A DNA stretch of 39,841 nt, from assembly GCA_001823575.1 (NCBI GenBank), contig MHUW01000022.1, forward strand, positions 1 through 39,841. Direction: 5' to 3'. The stretch is from Candidatus Yonathbacteria bacterium RIFCSPLOWO2_01_FULL_47_33b. Its GTDB lineage: Bacteria > Patescibacteriota > Minisyncoccia > Phycocordibacterales > UBA1550. Under the pieces are notes generated by a model. It searched no databases. It was given only the letters and a program-made list of their open reading frames with translations, and had not been told where the DNA came from. Below are positions 24,108 through 32,908 of this stretch, piece after piece (position 1 is the stretch's first letter; each line of letters opens with the position of its first letter). A program made the position numbers and the translations under genes.

Positions 24108-24968
24108 TTAAAACTGCTGACACACTTTGTTGACTTCGCCCACAACTTTTTTAATGCGATCGTCTGAGAACCCTAGAGAGCGCAGTGGTGCGTCACTCTC
24201 CTTGAGGGTGCGGCACATCACCACACCCTGCCCAAGAAGCCCTGCTTTTTCTTGTGCCGTGAGTGTCGAAAGAAAGGTGAGCGGATGTACGCCGGTTTCA
24301 AGAATCAGGTCTTGCAGATTGCCCTTCTCGGGATAATCCCAACCAATAACCGTAAGCCCGATACAGTTTGCGTATTGTATTGCATCACTCGTGAGCTTAG
24401 TGTTGGTGATGAGCCACCCTTCGTGAATTTTTGATGACGGTAAAGCTTTTTCGCTCACGTCGTGCCCTTTTTGAAGATCCATAAATCGCGAATGTACATA
24501 GAGCGCGACCTTCACATCGGTCTTAATCCCCTGCTGGTTGTGGAATTTACACTCTGCAAAAATATGGCGATCGTCTTTCTCCATAAGAACGTCAACCTCA
24601 TGAGAGACACAAAATCCTGGCAAAATAACCCCCGTCTGTGCGGTATACCCCTTGCCACGCAGGACTTCGGCGACAAATTCCTCAAACGGAAAACCGCTCG
24701 GCCCAAGCTCCATCACCGCCTTGCGCAGTGAGTAGCGTACGGCAGCGGGATACTTTGATTTCTTAAGCAAAGAGAATGCATGCTTGTATATCGCTGATGT
24801 TTTCATCCCGTTGTGGAGCTCGGGGATGATATGCTCGATAACCATTTGTGTTGTTGCCTCATCGGCCCCCGACCTCACCAGAGAGCGACGAAGTTTATTA
24901 AGAGAAAATGGCTCGCGTTCACCCGAAGTTTTTATCACCCACACATCGCCATCGTACTCTTTTTTCAT
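24108..24968 (-). CDS. ATP-cone domain fused to an Mrr-like nuclease domain
   Basis: 286 residues. Residues 8-90 form an ATP-cone (VIKTSGEREPFSLNKLRRSL to YSLRKAVMELGPSGFPFEEF), the nucleotide-sensing fold known from ribonucleotide reductase and NrdR. Residues ~95-235 look like an Mrr-type restriction-endonuclease domain: GKGYTAQTGVILPGFCVSHE, Glu124 and Asp126 in HEVDV, Glu139 and Lys141 in AECK, so the D-(E)xK set is intact. The tail may hold a small helical domain. A dATP/ATP-gated nuclease is a reasonable inference, but its target is unknown. It stands in its own transcription unit between mnmA and the MgtC-like gene. Confidence 0.85.
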   Translation of the reverse strand: MKKEYDGDVWVIKTSGEREPFSLNKLRRSLVRSGADEATTQMVIEHIIPELHNGMKTSAIYKHAFSLLKKSKYPAAVRYSLRKAVMELGPSGFPFEEFVAEVLRGKGYTAQTGVILPGFCVSHEVDVLMEKDDRHIFAECKFHNQQGIKTDVKVALYVHSRFMDLQKGHDVSEKALPSSKIHEGWLITNTKLTSDAIQYANCIGLTVIGWDYPEKGNLQDLILETGVHPLTFLSTLTAQEKAGLLGQGVVMCRTLKESDAPLRSLGFSDDRIKKVVGEVNKVCQQF

Positions 24969-25012
24969 ATTCCCCTTATTGTCGCATATTTGAATGGAAT
25001 TTGGAATGATTT

Positions 25013-25031
25013 ACATAGGGTTACCCTATGT
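25013..25031. terminator. Short perfect inverted repeat at the mnmA stop
   Basis: ACATAGGGT (25013-25021) and its complement (25023-25031) around one central base. The mnmA stop codon (25021-25023) is in the centre. No T-run follows, so this is a possible terminator only. Confidence 0.4.
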
Positions 25032-26139
25032 ACTCCTCAATCACTCCTCCTCCGACACACTCATCGCCATCATATAAAACAATTGATTGACCTGCGTCAA
25101 AGATTGCAGGTTTTTCGAGCTGAAGTTCAAACTTCTCGTCTTTCAAAGACACGATTTTACATTTATGAGACTCGCCATGATAGCGCACCTGTGCCGCATA
25201 GGCATGAGTGTGGTCTAGGACAGCTCCTCGACAAAAGCTTGTCTGTGAGGCCTGCAGAGCCTGTGAGGCACATTCTAGGGGCTTTTTTGCAACCTGATGC
25301 GCCACAGTGAGGGTGTTGTTTACAAGGTCTTTTGCAACAATATAGTAAGGACTGTCGTCTGTCCCCTTTTTGGTAATGGTAAACCCATGCCGTTCGCCGA
25401 GGGTATAAAAATATGCGCCGCGATGTGTGCCAATCGTTTCGCCTTGTTCATTGATGACACTTCCCTCTTTCTCCTGTATAAAATGCGCGAGAAAATCTTT
25501 TACATCAAGCTTGCCCATAAAGCAAAGTCCTTGGCTATCTTTTTTCTTCGCAACGGGAAGTCCAAACTTTTTTGCAAGCGCTCGTACATGTGACTTCTCA
25601 AATCCTCCAATCGGGAAAAAAGTTTTAGAGAGCTGTGCTTGTCCGAGCGTCCATAAAAAATACGACTGATCTTTTGCGGTATCTACTCCCGTAAGCATTT
25701 TGTATTCTGCTCCACCGCTTTTGACTTTTGACTTTTGACTTTTGACTACTCTTGCATAATGCCCCGTCGCCACAAAGTCAGCACCCGCCTCTGTCGCGCG
25801 GCGAAAGAATGCGCCAAACTTAACCTCTTTATTGCACATCACGTCAGGGTTCGGCGTACGACCTGCTTTGTACTCGCGTATCATGTAGTCTGCAACACCC
25901 TCTTTGTATTCCTTTTCAAAATTCCAGGTAAGGAACGGGATGCCGAGGTGCGCTGCAACGCGCATAGCATCGAGGCGCTCCGTGCGCCACGTGCAGGGCA
26001 AAAAATCTGGCTGCCAAACCTTCATAAAAACTCCTATCACCTCGTAGCCTTCTTTTAAGAGGAGCGCTGCCGCAACCGAGCTGTCTACCCCGCCCGACAT
26101 CGCAACATATACTTTTCCTTTTGATTTTTTTACTGCCAT
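25021..26139 (-). CDS. mnmA: tRNA-specific 2-thiouridylase MnmA
   Basis: Adds sulfur to U34 of Lys, Glu and Gln tRNAs. 372 residues. The PP-loop SGGVDS (15-20) binds ATP; the two catalytic cysteines are Cys102 (MCNKEVKFGAF) and Cys206 (DSQGLCFMGKLDVKDF). GHYARV and GVDTAKDQSYFLW are in place, and GGGVIEEYI ends the protein. An insertion at about residues 133-143 (KSQKSKVKSGG) is encoded by four tandem 7-bp units. Third gene after the DUF8128-like and mltG genes. Confidence 0.97.
   Translation of the reverse strand: MAVKKSKGKVYVAMSGGVDSSVAAALLLKEGYEVIGVFMKVWQPDFLPCTWRTERLDAMRVAAHLGIPFLTWNFEKEYKEGVADYMIREYKAGRTPNPDVMCNKEVKFGAFFRRATEAGADFVATGHYARVVKSQKSKVKSGGAEYKMLTGVDTAKDQSYFLWTLGQAQLSKTFFPIGGFEKSHVRALAKKFGLPVAKKKDSQGLCFMGKLDVKDFLAHFIQEKEGSVINEQGETIGTHRGAYFYTLGERHGFTITKKGTDDSPYYIVAKDLVNNTLTVAHQVAKKPLECASQALQASQTSFCRGAVLDHTHAYAAQVRYHGESHKCKIVSLKDEKFELQLEKPAIFDAGQSIVLYDGDECVGGGVIEEYIG
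25718..25745. repeat. Four tandem 7-bp units (CTTTTGA) within mnmA
   Basis: CTTTTGA x4, perfect. It codes for the SQKSKVKS loop inserted after GHYARV. Seven is not a multiple of three, so loss or gain of a unit would shift the frame. Confidence 0.9.
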
Positions 26140-26164
26140 ACGCAGAAACTAGCATATTTAAACA

Positions 26165-27184
26165 TTACCGCAAATACTTCGCTTTATTCGCCTTGTGCTC
26201 CTCAAATGTTTTCGCGTAGTGCATTATGTCATCCTTATCTGAGAGATAGTACAAGTATGGAGACGTAGCTGGCATGATGGCAGCCTGAATAGCAACAAGG
26301 CCAGGATTACCAATGGGACCAATAGGTAAGCCTTTGTTTTTGTACGTGTTGTATCCTGACTTGAGCGCAAGGTCTGACTGCGTCAGCTCCGCAGACTCTT
26401 TACCGAGAAGGTAATAAAACGGCGCATCAACTTGAAGCGGCATGCCTATCTTGATACGCTTCCAAAGGATTCCCGAGACCAGCGCTTGATCCTCGGGGGT
26501 CTTTGCTTCCTTTTCAAGGATTGAGGCCATGTTCACAATCTCGTCGAGCGGGTGACCTGACTTCTCTATCGAAGATTTTAGGGGTTCGGTCTTTTGTTTA
26601 AACTGTGCGTTCATCATCTTTATCACATCCTCTGCTGTTGCGGCAGGCGAGAAAAAATATGTTTCAGGGAAAAGGTACCCTTCAAGCTCTTGTGCATTGG
26701 TCGCAAAAATCTTTGTATCAAATTTAGGAAGGGCTTTTGCAAGAACATCCGCGGTGCGCGCGTTGGACATACCTTCTGAAATCGTCACCTTTACTGCCGG
26801 CACGCCCGAGATGCCGCGCGCAATACGTGAAGCTATCCCACACGCACCAAGAGGTTGTTTAAAGAGATAATCCCCTGCAACCACGTTCCTCTCCCCACTG
26901 ATGGTAATCATGCAAAACTCAAACATCAAGCGAGAACGAATAAACTGCTCCTCCTTGAGAAAGAGCGACACCTGTCCGAGCGATGCTCCGCTTTCTACCG
27001 TAATCTGTTTTCCTGCAGGAAAATCTGCTGGTGGTGTTACAAAAAAAATAGCTAGCGCAACCACAACAAGCCCCAACACAATAGGTACCTTGGGAAAACG
27101 GCGTGTAGTCTCGAGTGGAAGCAAAAAAGGGGACTTCCCTTTTTGTTCTTGAGCCGGAGCCTGTTCATACGTAGGCTGGTCCAT
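26165..27184 (-). CDS. mltG: Endolytic murein transglycosylase MltG
   Basis: Cleaves nascent peptidoglycan glycan strands at the membrane. 339 residues: cytoplasmic N-terminus, one span at about 33-50 (VPIVLGLVVVALAIFFV), a LysM-like region, then the YceG catalytic domain with EGYLFPETYFF, MASILEKEA (219-227, catalytic Glu), YNTYKNKGLPIGPIGNPG and YYLSDKDDIMHYAKTFEEH. It begins 3 bp after the DUF8128-like gene and precedes mnmA by 25 bp. Confidence 0.95.
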   Translation of the reverse strand: MDQPTYEQAPAQEQKGKSPFLLPLETTRRFPKVPIVLGLVVVALAIFFVTPPADFPAGKQITVESGASLGQVSLFLKEEQFIRSRLMFEFCMITISGERNVVAGDYLFKQPLGACGIASRIARGISGVPAVKVTISEGMSNARTADVLAKALPKFDTKIFATNAQELEGYLFPETYFFSPAATAEDVIKMMNAQFKQKTEPLKSSIEKSGHPLDEIVNMASILEKEAKTPEDQALVSGILWKRIKIGMPLQVDAPFYYLLGKESAELTQSDLALKSGYNTYKNKGLPIGPIGNPGLVAIQAAIMPATSPYLYYLSDKDDIMHYAKTFEEHKANKAKYLR

Positions 27185-27187
27185 AAA

Positions 27188-28429
27188 TTATATCGGCAAA
27201 TTGACGGGTGCTTCGCCCTTGCGTGAAGCAATACGTCCAAAGGTTGGTGTCTGCGCAACGCCGCCAGGGAAATGGTAGATCGTTGCAAGCTCTTCGCTCG
27301 TCAACACAAAAGGTTTAAGCTTGCGGGGCTTATAAAACCACGAACGTTGCTTGTACGCATTGAACTGCTTCTTGCGAAGTCCTGTCAAACGAATACCATT
27401 AAAATCATTCCATGGGTAATCAAAGCCAGCGGTGAAAAGAACTGGCTTGAAACCATTCATACTTCCCGCCGTAAAGGGGCGCAAAAGCCCACCAAGCGCT
27501 TTGATGTTACTAGGGTTGAATTTATCTTTTTTTACGAGGTAGAGTGCGCGAATACCGCAGTCAAACCCAAGCTTACTCATACTTCGTTCGATAGCAGCAA
27601 TCACTTCGTTTTCTCCTTTGGTTGCCATCATCATCTTGAAAACTGGCATACCTTCCGGGGTTTTTTCATTGCGCTTGGTGAGATCATCGATGATTGCCTT
27701 ACCCTCGTCTTTCCAGTCCCCTTTGCTACCATCTTTCTTTTTGTAGCGTTTACTCGACGACTGCACAAGAATCTGCATCCAGACCTGTTCGCCAGGACCA
27801 ACCGAACCCAAGTACTCAATAACTGAAGTGAGCGGGTCTGTCTTAAACTCTTCTTTAACTCCCTCTTTGTCGAGACCATAATCAATATAGGTCTTGATGG
27901 GATACGGGTCCGCTTTGGAAAGGTCGTACTCAATACCTACCATTTCCCATTCTCCTTCTTTGCCACGATAATCTACATAACGCGTATAGTCCGGCACTTC
28001 GTAGATCTCGATGTCTGGATACTGTCCGTAAATCTGCGCTTCAATCACATTTTTGTAAATCTCTGGAGTGCGGATAAAAAACTTAACATGTCCCTCTATC
28101 GACACCATCTCGAGAGAAAACCAGTCTTTGACTTTACCTTTCCAGTACTTGTCCCACCACACGATAGAACCGCCCATTTGATAAAGTGAATTGAGCACAA
28201 TCTCCATGGCTATCGGTGTCTTATGAATCTCTTTAGGAAGCTTTACCTCAAGAATCACCCACTTCATATTTGAACGATGACGCTCTTGAATATAGTGTAC
28301 CCACTCATGCCAAAAAACAGCACCAAAAAGAAACGGTGCCCAAAAAGGAAACCATTGGAAAACTTGTTCAAGAAGCATTCCTGTTTGCACGAAAAGCTTA
28401 TCAAATCCGAGAACCTGTATAAAATCCAT
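27188..28429 (-). CDS. DUF8128-like protein (CPR-type, conjugation-ATPase-linked domain without the ATPase)
   Basis: 414 residues from ATG 28429. A hydrophobic N-terminal segment (about 25-45, FQWFPFWAPFLFGAVFW) is followed by WVILEVKLPKEIHKTPIAME, HVKFFIRTPEIYKNVIEAQI, YGQYPDIEIYEV and a C-terminal LTSEELATIYHFPGGVAQTP. This resembles the region that in CPR proteins precedes a VirB4/TraD-like ATPase; here the frame stops right where an ATPase would begin. I recognise this from memory, so the family name is moderate. It heads the mltG-mnmA unit and has an extended -10 box seven bases before the start. Confidence 0.65.
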   Translation of the reverse strand: MDFIQVLGFDKLFVQTGMLLEQVFQWFPFWAPFLFGAVFWHEWVHYIQERHRSNMKWVILEVKLPKEIHKTPIAMEIVLNSLYQMGGSIVWWDKYWKGKVKDWFSLEMVSIEGHVKFFIRTPEIYKNVIEAQIYGQYPDIEIYEVPDYTRYVDYRGKEGEWEMVGIEYDLSKADPYPIKTYIDYGLDKEGVKEEFKTDPLTSVIEYLGSVGPGEQVWMQILVQSSSKRYKKKDGSKGDWKDEGKAIIDDLTKRNEKTPEGMPVFKMMMATKGENEVIAAIERSMSKLGFDCGIRALYLVKKDKFNPSNIKALGGLLRPFTAGSMNGFKPVLFTAGFDYPWNDFNGIRLTGLRKKQFNAYKQRSWFYKPRKLKPFVLTSEELATIYHFPGGVAQTPTFGRIASRKGEAPVNLPI

Positions 28430-28436
28430 ATCTCCT

Positions 28437-28445
28437 ATCATACCA
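28437..28445 (-). promoter_or_regulatory. Extended -10 promoter of the DUF8128-mltG-mnmA unit
   Basis: TGG then TATGAT (28437-28442), seven bases before ATG 28429. AGGAG lies between them but only two bases from the ATG, too close for a normal ribosome site. Confidence 0.45.
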
Positions 28446-28492
28446 TGGGGGGTAGAATTTGGAAGTTGGAATACGGAATTTAGAATAAATGC

Positions 28493-28520
28493 AGAAAATC
28501 CGCCTTTGGGCGGATTTTCT
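28493..28520. terminator. Nested terminator hairpin after the sigma4-HARE gene
   Basis: AGAAAATCCGCC (28493-28504) pairs with 28509-28520 around TTTG. A weaker outer pairing joins GGAATA..GAATTTAGAA upstream with TTCTAAATTC..TATTCC downstream. Suits both strands. Confidence 0.8.
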
Positions 28521-28567
28521 TGAGACCACTCTCTATGTTCTAAATTCTATATTCCACATTCTGTCCT

Positions 28568-29596
28568 TTACGCGAGTGCGTATTTCCCTTCTTTGGTTTT
28601 TTTGAAAAGCTTGGGATCCTGGAGATTTACAAACACCGTGTTCTCCTTTACGTAGCGCTCCTTGAGGACGCGATCGATAATCTCTTTCTTGGTAAGAGGT
28701 CCTTCTTTTTTGAGAACCTTGGCAATAACATCCTTGACCACACCTTTTTCGTAGCCCCATGATGAGAGAGCGTAGAGTCCACGGCCAACGAGCACGAAAC
28801 GGTTATCCTTGATGAGCTCGTTGTGGCAGGTTGCGACGTGCGCTTTTTTACCAAACACCTGAGAGATTGCTTTTGCAACTTCGGTGAAGTGCATTGGTGA
28901 GCCGTGCTTTCTGATAATCAAGTACGCGTAGTCACGCATACCACGAGCGCTCACGTTTGGAGAGTGCGCTACACCCCATTCACCGAGAGGGTTCTTGGCA
29001 ATCGTCTTTGAGAGAGCGAGCCAACGCTTGATAACCTCTTCATTCTTGTAGGTATCACCAACATCCTTCAAGTGATCCAAGAATGCCGCAACAATCTCGC
29101 CTTCGGGAATAAGGTCCTCGTTCGAAAGACTCTGGAAGAGCTTTTGAAGCGCCTCGTGAACCTTCATTGAGGTCTTGTCATCAACGATCCAGCGATGTTT
29201 GAAATTTACATCTTCTTTTTCGCGCTTGAACTCATCGCCCAATACAAGGAGGAAGTAGATGTGGTTTTGTGTGCTGGGGTCCTTTGAGAGGTGCATAAGG
29301 AAATCTTCTTCGCATACGATACCGCCCATCGAAATCACGAGCTCGTGAAGCTCAGCAAACACCGCCTCTTCTTTTTTGAAGATGTCGGACTTTTTGATGG
29401 TTGCGAGGGCGAAGTTTTCGATCTGACGTACGCGCTCACGAGTGATGCCGTAAGTACCGCCGATACCCTCGAGAGTCATGCGGTCAGTGCTTTCGCCGAG
29501 ACCATAACGCTTGACCATGACGTCGAGTGCGCGTGGTGAAAGTGGCGCGAGGAGGCGCTTGATGACCTGTTTTGGTTTAAATGTGATTGCGGGCAT
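28568..29596 (-). CDS. Transcription factor: sigma-70 region 4 fused to HARE-HTH domain
   Basis: 342 residues. Residues ~10-75 match sigma-70 region 4 (LSPRALDVMVKRYGLG, TLEGIGGTYGITRERVRQIE). No region 2, so it cannot replace a sigma factor by itself. A linker of helices follows. Residues ~215-275 (MRDYAYLIIRKHGSPMHFTE, VAKAISQVFGKKAHVATCHN, FVLVGRGLYALSSWGY) resemble the HARE-HTH fold of RNA polymerase delta, and a second similar half (VIAKVLKKEGPLTKKEIIDR) ends the protein. Likely binds promoter DNA or polymerase. It has its own promoter at 29654-29682 and terminator. Confidence 0.85.
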   Translation of the reverse strand: MPAITFKPKQVIKRLLAPLSPRALDVMVKRYGLGESTDRMTLEGIGGTYGITRERVRQIENFALATIKKSDIFKKEEAVFAELHELVISMGGIVCEEDFLMHLSKDPSTQNHIYFLLVLGDEFKREKEDVNFKHRWIVDDKTSMKVHEALQKLFQSLSNEDLIPEGEIVAAFLDHLKDVGDTYKNEEVIKRWLALSKTIAKNPLGEWGVAHSPNVSARGMRDYAYLIIRKHGSPMHFTEVAKAISQVFGKKAHVATCHNELIKDNRFVLVGRGLYALSSWGYEKGVVKDVIAKVLKKEGPLTKKEIIDRVLKERYVKENTVFVNLQDPKLFKKTKEGKYALA

Positions 29597-29653
29597 GACG
29601 ATGGGTAATAAAGATTATTTGATTAATATTTTTCCACACAAAGTAGTATTTGC

Positions 29654-29682
29654 ACTTTAGCACTAAAGGTCTAGGAAGTCAA
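29654..29682 (-). promoter_or_regulatory. Promoter with palindrome before the sigma4-HARE gene
   Basis: TTGACT (29677-29682), 17 bp, TAAAGT (29654-29659). The sequence CTTTAGTGCTAAAG covers the -10, an inverted repeat that could be an operator. About 50 nt leader. Confidence 0.5.
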
Positions 29683-29696
29683 GGGTTTCTCGTCCT

Positions 29697-32210
29697 CTAG
29701 TCTCCGACGACGATACTCAGGAGTTTTCCTTTGACGACAATCATCTTTTTGATCTCCTTGCCATCAATCCATTTTGTGACCGCCGGGCGAGCAAGGGCCA
29801 TTTCCTTGATTGCTTCGTCGCTTGTTTCAATAGCCAGCACAATCGTATCGCGGACCTTGCCATTGACCTGAATGGCAATCGTGACCTCGCTTACTACTGT
29901 TTTTGAGGGGTCAAACACTGGCCACGTCGCAAGATGAATCGAGTCTGTGTTCCCCATCTCGTGCCACAGCTCCTCGGTGATGTGTGGCGCAAATGGCGCA
30001 AGGAGTACCAAGAGTGTTTCATACTGCTCGCGAGAAAACTCCTCGGCCTTTTCCATTTCGTTCACCAAAATCATGAGCGATGAGATGGCAGTATTGAAAC
30101 CAAATACCTCAATATCATCCCCCACTTTTTTGATGGTCTTGTGCATGACTGCATCAAGAGAACTTTCGTTGGTGCTCTTGAGTGCTTTTTCTTTTAGCCT
30201 CCACACGCGCTCGAGAAAACGTCGCGGGCCGATGATTGACTCGGTACTCCACACCACCGACTGACCAAACGGCCCCATAAACATTTCATACAAGCGAAGG
30301 GTGTCAGCGCCATGTGTCGCCACGATATCATCGGGGTTGATAACATTCCCCCATCGTTTACTCATTTTGCGACCATCCTCTGCCATAATCAAACCCACAT
30401 TTTGTAGGCGCTTGAATGGCTCCTGATAGTTCACCACGCCGATGTCGTAAAGGAATTTATGGTAGAAACGAGCATAAATAAGGTGACGTGTCGCATGTTC
30501 AGCCCCGCCCACGTACATATCTACTGGCGACCAGTACGATTCTTTTTCTTTATCAACAAGTGCTTGCTCATTCTTTGGGTCAATATAGCGAAGATAATAC
30601 CACGATGAACCCGCCCACTGAGGCATGGTGTTGGTCTCGCGTTTCCCTGAACCGCCACACTTCGGACACGAGGTATTTACCCACTCGGCAATATCTGCGA
30701 GTGGTGACTCCCCTGTTCCTGTTGGCGCATAGGATTCCACCTGAGGTAAAACTACCGGCAAATCTTTTTCTGCCACAGGTACGACGCCACACTTTTCACA
30801 ATGAATAAGAGGAATCGGCTCCCCCCAATAGCGCTGGCGCGAGAAGACCCAGTCCTTGAGGCGATACTTGGTGACCCATCGTCCTTTTACAAAGTCAGTG
30901 ATTTTCTTTTTTGCGTCTTCAGAATATTCTCCATTAAACTGGTTAGAATTAATGAGTAATCCTTTCCCGTCATAACACTCTTCTCCTAAATTTTTATATA
31001 GATTTCCAAAAATCTTTCCAGTATTTTTATCAACAAGTTCATAAATTTCGGGATGCCCAACCCAATTACCAATACCCGTTCCTCGGTAAACATTTTTCTC
31101 AATCAGTCCATCAGGGGCTTCTATAACTTGCATAACTGGTAACCGATATTTCTGAGCGAACGTAAAATCGCGTTCGTCGTGCGCAGGGACGGCCATCACC
31201 GCACCGGTGCCATAGTGACCAAGCACATAGTCTGCAACAAATACGGGGAGCTTGTCGTCATTTGCAGGGTTTACTACACTTATTCCTTCAAGCTTCACGC
31301 CTGTTTTCTCACGCCCTGCTGCCGTACGCTCAATCTCGCTTTGTTTTTTTGCCTCATCGCGGTAGGTAACAACATCGCCCCAATTTGTGACTGAATCCTT
31401 GAGCTCGTCTAAAAGTTTGTGCTCTGGCGCCAATACCACATACGTCGCACCAAAAAGTGTGTCAGGGCGCGTCGTGAACACCGTGATTTTTTTCTCACTT
31501 CCTTCGATAGCAAAATCAATCTCTGCTCCCTCGCTACGTCCAATCCAATTTTTCTGAGACTCCTTGATAGAGGTTGGCCAATCGAGCGCGTCGATATCGG
31601 CAAGCATACGGTCTGCATAGTCGGTAATACGCAACACCCACTGTCGCATTGGTTTTTTCTCTACGACCGTCTCGCAGCGTTCACATTTACCATCTTCAAG
31701 GTCTTCGTTTGCAAGTCCAGTCTGACATGTTGGGCACCAGTTGATAGGCTCGTATGACTCATACGCAAGACCCTTCTCAAACATCTTGAGGAATATCCAT
31801 TGCGTCCACTTATAAAACGCCGGGTCGGTCGTATTGACCTCGCGCTCCCAGTCATAGTTAAACCCAATCACCGAGAGCTGCTCTTTGTAGCGTGCCGTGT
31901 TCTTGTCGACGGCGACACGAGGGTGCACTTTATTCTTGATGGCGTATTGTTCTGCGGGCAACCCAAACGCATCCCACCCCATGGGATGTAGCACACTGAA
32001 CCCCTGCATCGTTTTCATGCGCGAATAAATATCGGTCGCAATGTAGCCTTTTGGGTGCCCTACATGCAGCCCTTCGCCAGATGGATATGGGAACATATCG
32101 AGCACATAGCATTTTGGTTTTTCGCGATTGTCGCTCGTGCGATAGAGCCCCGCCGCTTCCCAAGCAGCCTGCCATTTTTGTTCTATAGCTTTATGGTCGT
32201 ACTTTTCCAT
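29697..32210 (-). CDS. leuS: Leucine--tRNA ligase
   Basis: 837 residues, bacterial length. PYPSGEGLHVGHPKGYIATD carries HVGH (49-52). The CP1 editing domain has TTRPDTLFGATYVVLAPEHK and AVPAHDERDFTFAQKY. A four-cysteine zinc-binding pattern (INWCPTCQTGLANEDLEDGK, CERC) is present, and KMSKR follows in AEDGRKMSKRWGNVINPDD. The C-terminal anticodon-binding region ends with GKLLSIVVGD. Upstream GAAAGG lies 7-8 bases before the ATG. Confidence 0.98.
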   Translation of the reverse strand: MEKYDHKAIEQKWQAAWEAAGLYRTSDNREKPKCYVLDMFPYPSGEGLHVGHPKGYIATDIYSRMKTMQGFSVLHPMGWDAFGLPAEQYAIKNKVHPRVAVDKNTARYKEQLSVIGFNYDWEREVNTTDPAFYKWTQWIFLKMFEKGLAYESYEPINWCPTCQTGLANEDLEDGKCERCETVVEKKPMRQWVLRITDYADRMLADIDALDWPTSIKESQKNWIGRSEGAEIDFAIEGSEKKITVFTTRPDTLFGATYVVLAPEHKLLDELKDSVTNWGDVVTYRDEAKKQSEIERTAAGREKTGVKLEGISVVNPANDDKLPVFVADYVLGHYGTGAVMAVPAHDERDFTFAQKYRLPVMQVIEAPDGLIEKNVYRGTGIGNWVGHPEIYELVDKNTGKIFGNLYKNLGEECYDGKGLLINSNQFNGEYSEDAKKKITDFVKGRWVTKYRLKDWVFSRQRYWGEPIPLIHCEKCGVVPVAEKDLPVVLPQVESYAPTGTGESPLADIAEWVNTSCPKCGGSGKRETNTMPQWAGSSWYYLRYIDPKNEQALVDKEKESYWSPVDMYVGGAEHATRHLIYARFYHKFLYDIGVVNYQEPFKRLQNVGLIMAEDGRKMSKRWGNVINPDDIVATHGADTLRLYEMFMGPFGQSVVWSTESIIGPRRFLERVWRLKEKALKSTNESSLDAVMHKTIKKVGDDIEVFGFNTAISSLMILVNEMEKAEEFSREQYETLLVLLAPFAPHITEELWHEMGNTDSIHLATWPVFDPSKTVVSEVTIAIQVNGKVRDTIVLAIETSDEAIKEMALARPAVTKWIDGKEIKKMIVVKGKLLSIVVGD

Positions 32211-32224
32211 CCGTATGCCTTTCG

Positions 32225-32821
32225 CTAGTTATTAAATTTTTTGATACCAATCCACACAAGGGCCACAAGAGCGATGCCGAGCACTACTACGCGAAGGCGT
32301 TCGTCCATATCACTCCAGTAACGAATCGTACCGATTACCAAAGAAATGATGCCGGCAAGAGAGAAACCAAGGGCAACCGCCTCAATACCTGATACAAAGA
32401 TGCTTCCAATGAGAAGTATTGTGCCAGCAATCACCAGGAAAATGAACACATTGCGGTTATAGACTTTGTTTGCTTCTTCAAAATTCTTTCCACAGGTGTA
32501 TTCTTCGTTACAGTAACCTTTAACCTCGACAACTGTCGTAGGTGCAGGCTGTGCAGGCACCGTCTGGCCTTGATAAAGTTCTTTAGGGTATGTGCTTTCA
32601 TTCCATTGTCCACCTTTAGTGAGGCATGCTTCTTGAGTAAGGACCGCTTCACGCACTTGTGGCTGAGGACAGAACACCTCATACTTTGGCGCCTTGTAAA
32701 ATACATCGAGCGCGTAGTTGAGGAACAAATTCGTCACAATCATAATACTGCCCACCAAAATCCACTTAAAAAGCGGGTGGCGTTTACTCCCAGGAACAGG
32801 TTGTGTTGTTTGTGTATCCAT
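32225..32821 (-). CDS. Four-span membrane protein with Cys-containing outer loop
   Basis: 198 residues, family not recognised. A first span at about 19-40 (FKWILVGSIMIVTNLFLNYA) is followed by an outer loop of ~85 residues with four cysteines (EVFCPQ, EACLTKGGQW, GYCNEEYTCG), suggesting disulfides or metal binding. Three more spans follow: about 124-143 (VFIFLVIAGTILLIG), 145-166 (FVSGIEAVALGFSLAGIISL) and 179-193. It lies 14 bp before leuS. No function assigned. Confidence 0.65.
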   Translation of the reverse strand: MDTQTTQPVPGSKRHPLFKWILVGSIMIVTNLFLNYALDVFYKAPKYEVFCPQPQVREAVLTQEACLTKGGQWNESTYPKELYQGQTVPAQPAPTTVVEVKGYCNEEYTCGKNFEEANKVYNRNVFIFLVIAGTILLIGSIFVSGIEAVALGFSLAGIISLVIGTIRYWSDMDERLRVVVLGIALVALVWIGIKKFNN

Positions 32822-32870
32822 AATAGATAATAATACCCCACAAATCCCCGCACCGCAAATCTACAAGTGG

Positions 32871-32899
32871 TTAACAAAATCTTCATATGGTGGTACGAT
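32871..32899 (+). promoter_or_regulatory. Promoter of the coiled-coil membrane protein
   Basis: TTAACA (32871-32876), 17 bp, TACGAT (32894-32899) with TGG in front. Nine bases before ATG 32909. Confidence 0.6.
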
Positions 32900-32908
32900 G
32901 CATCTATT

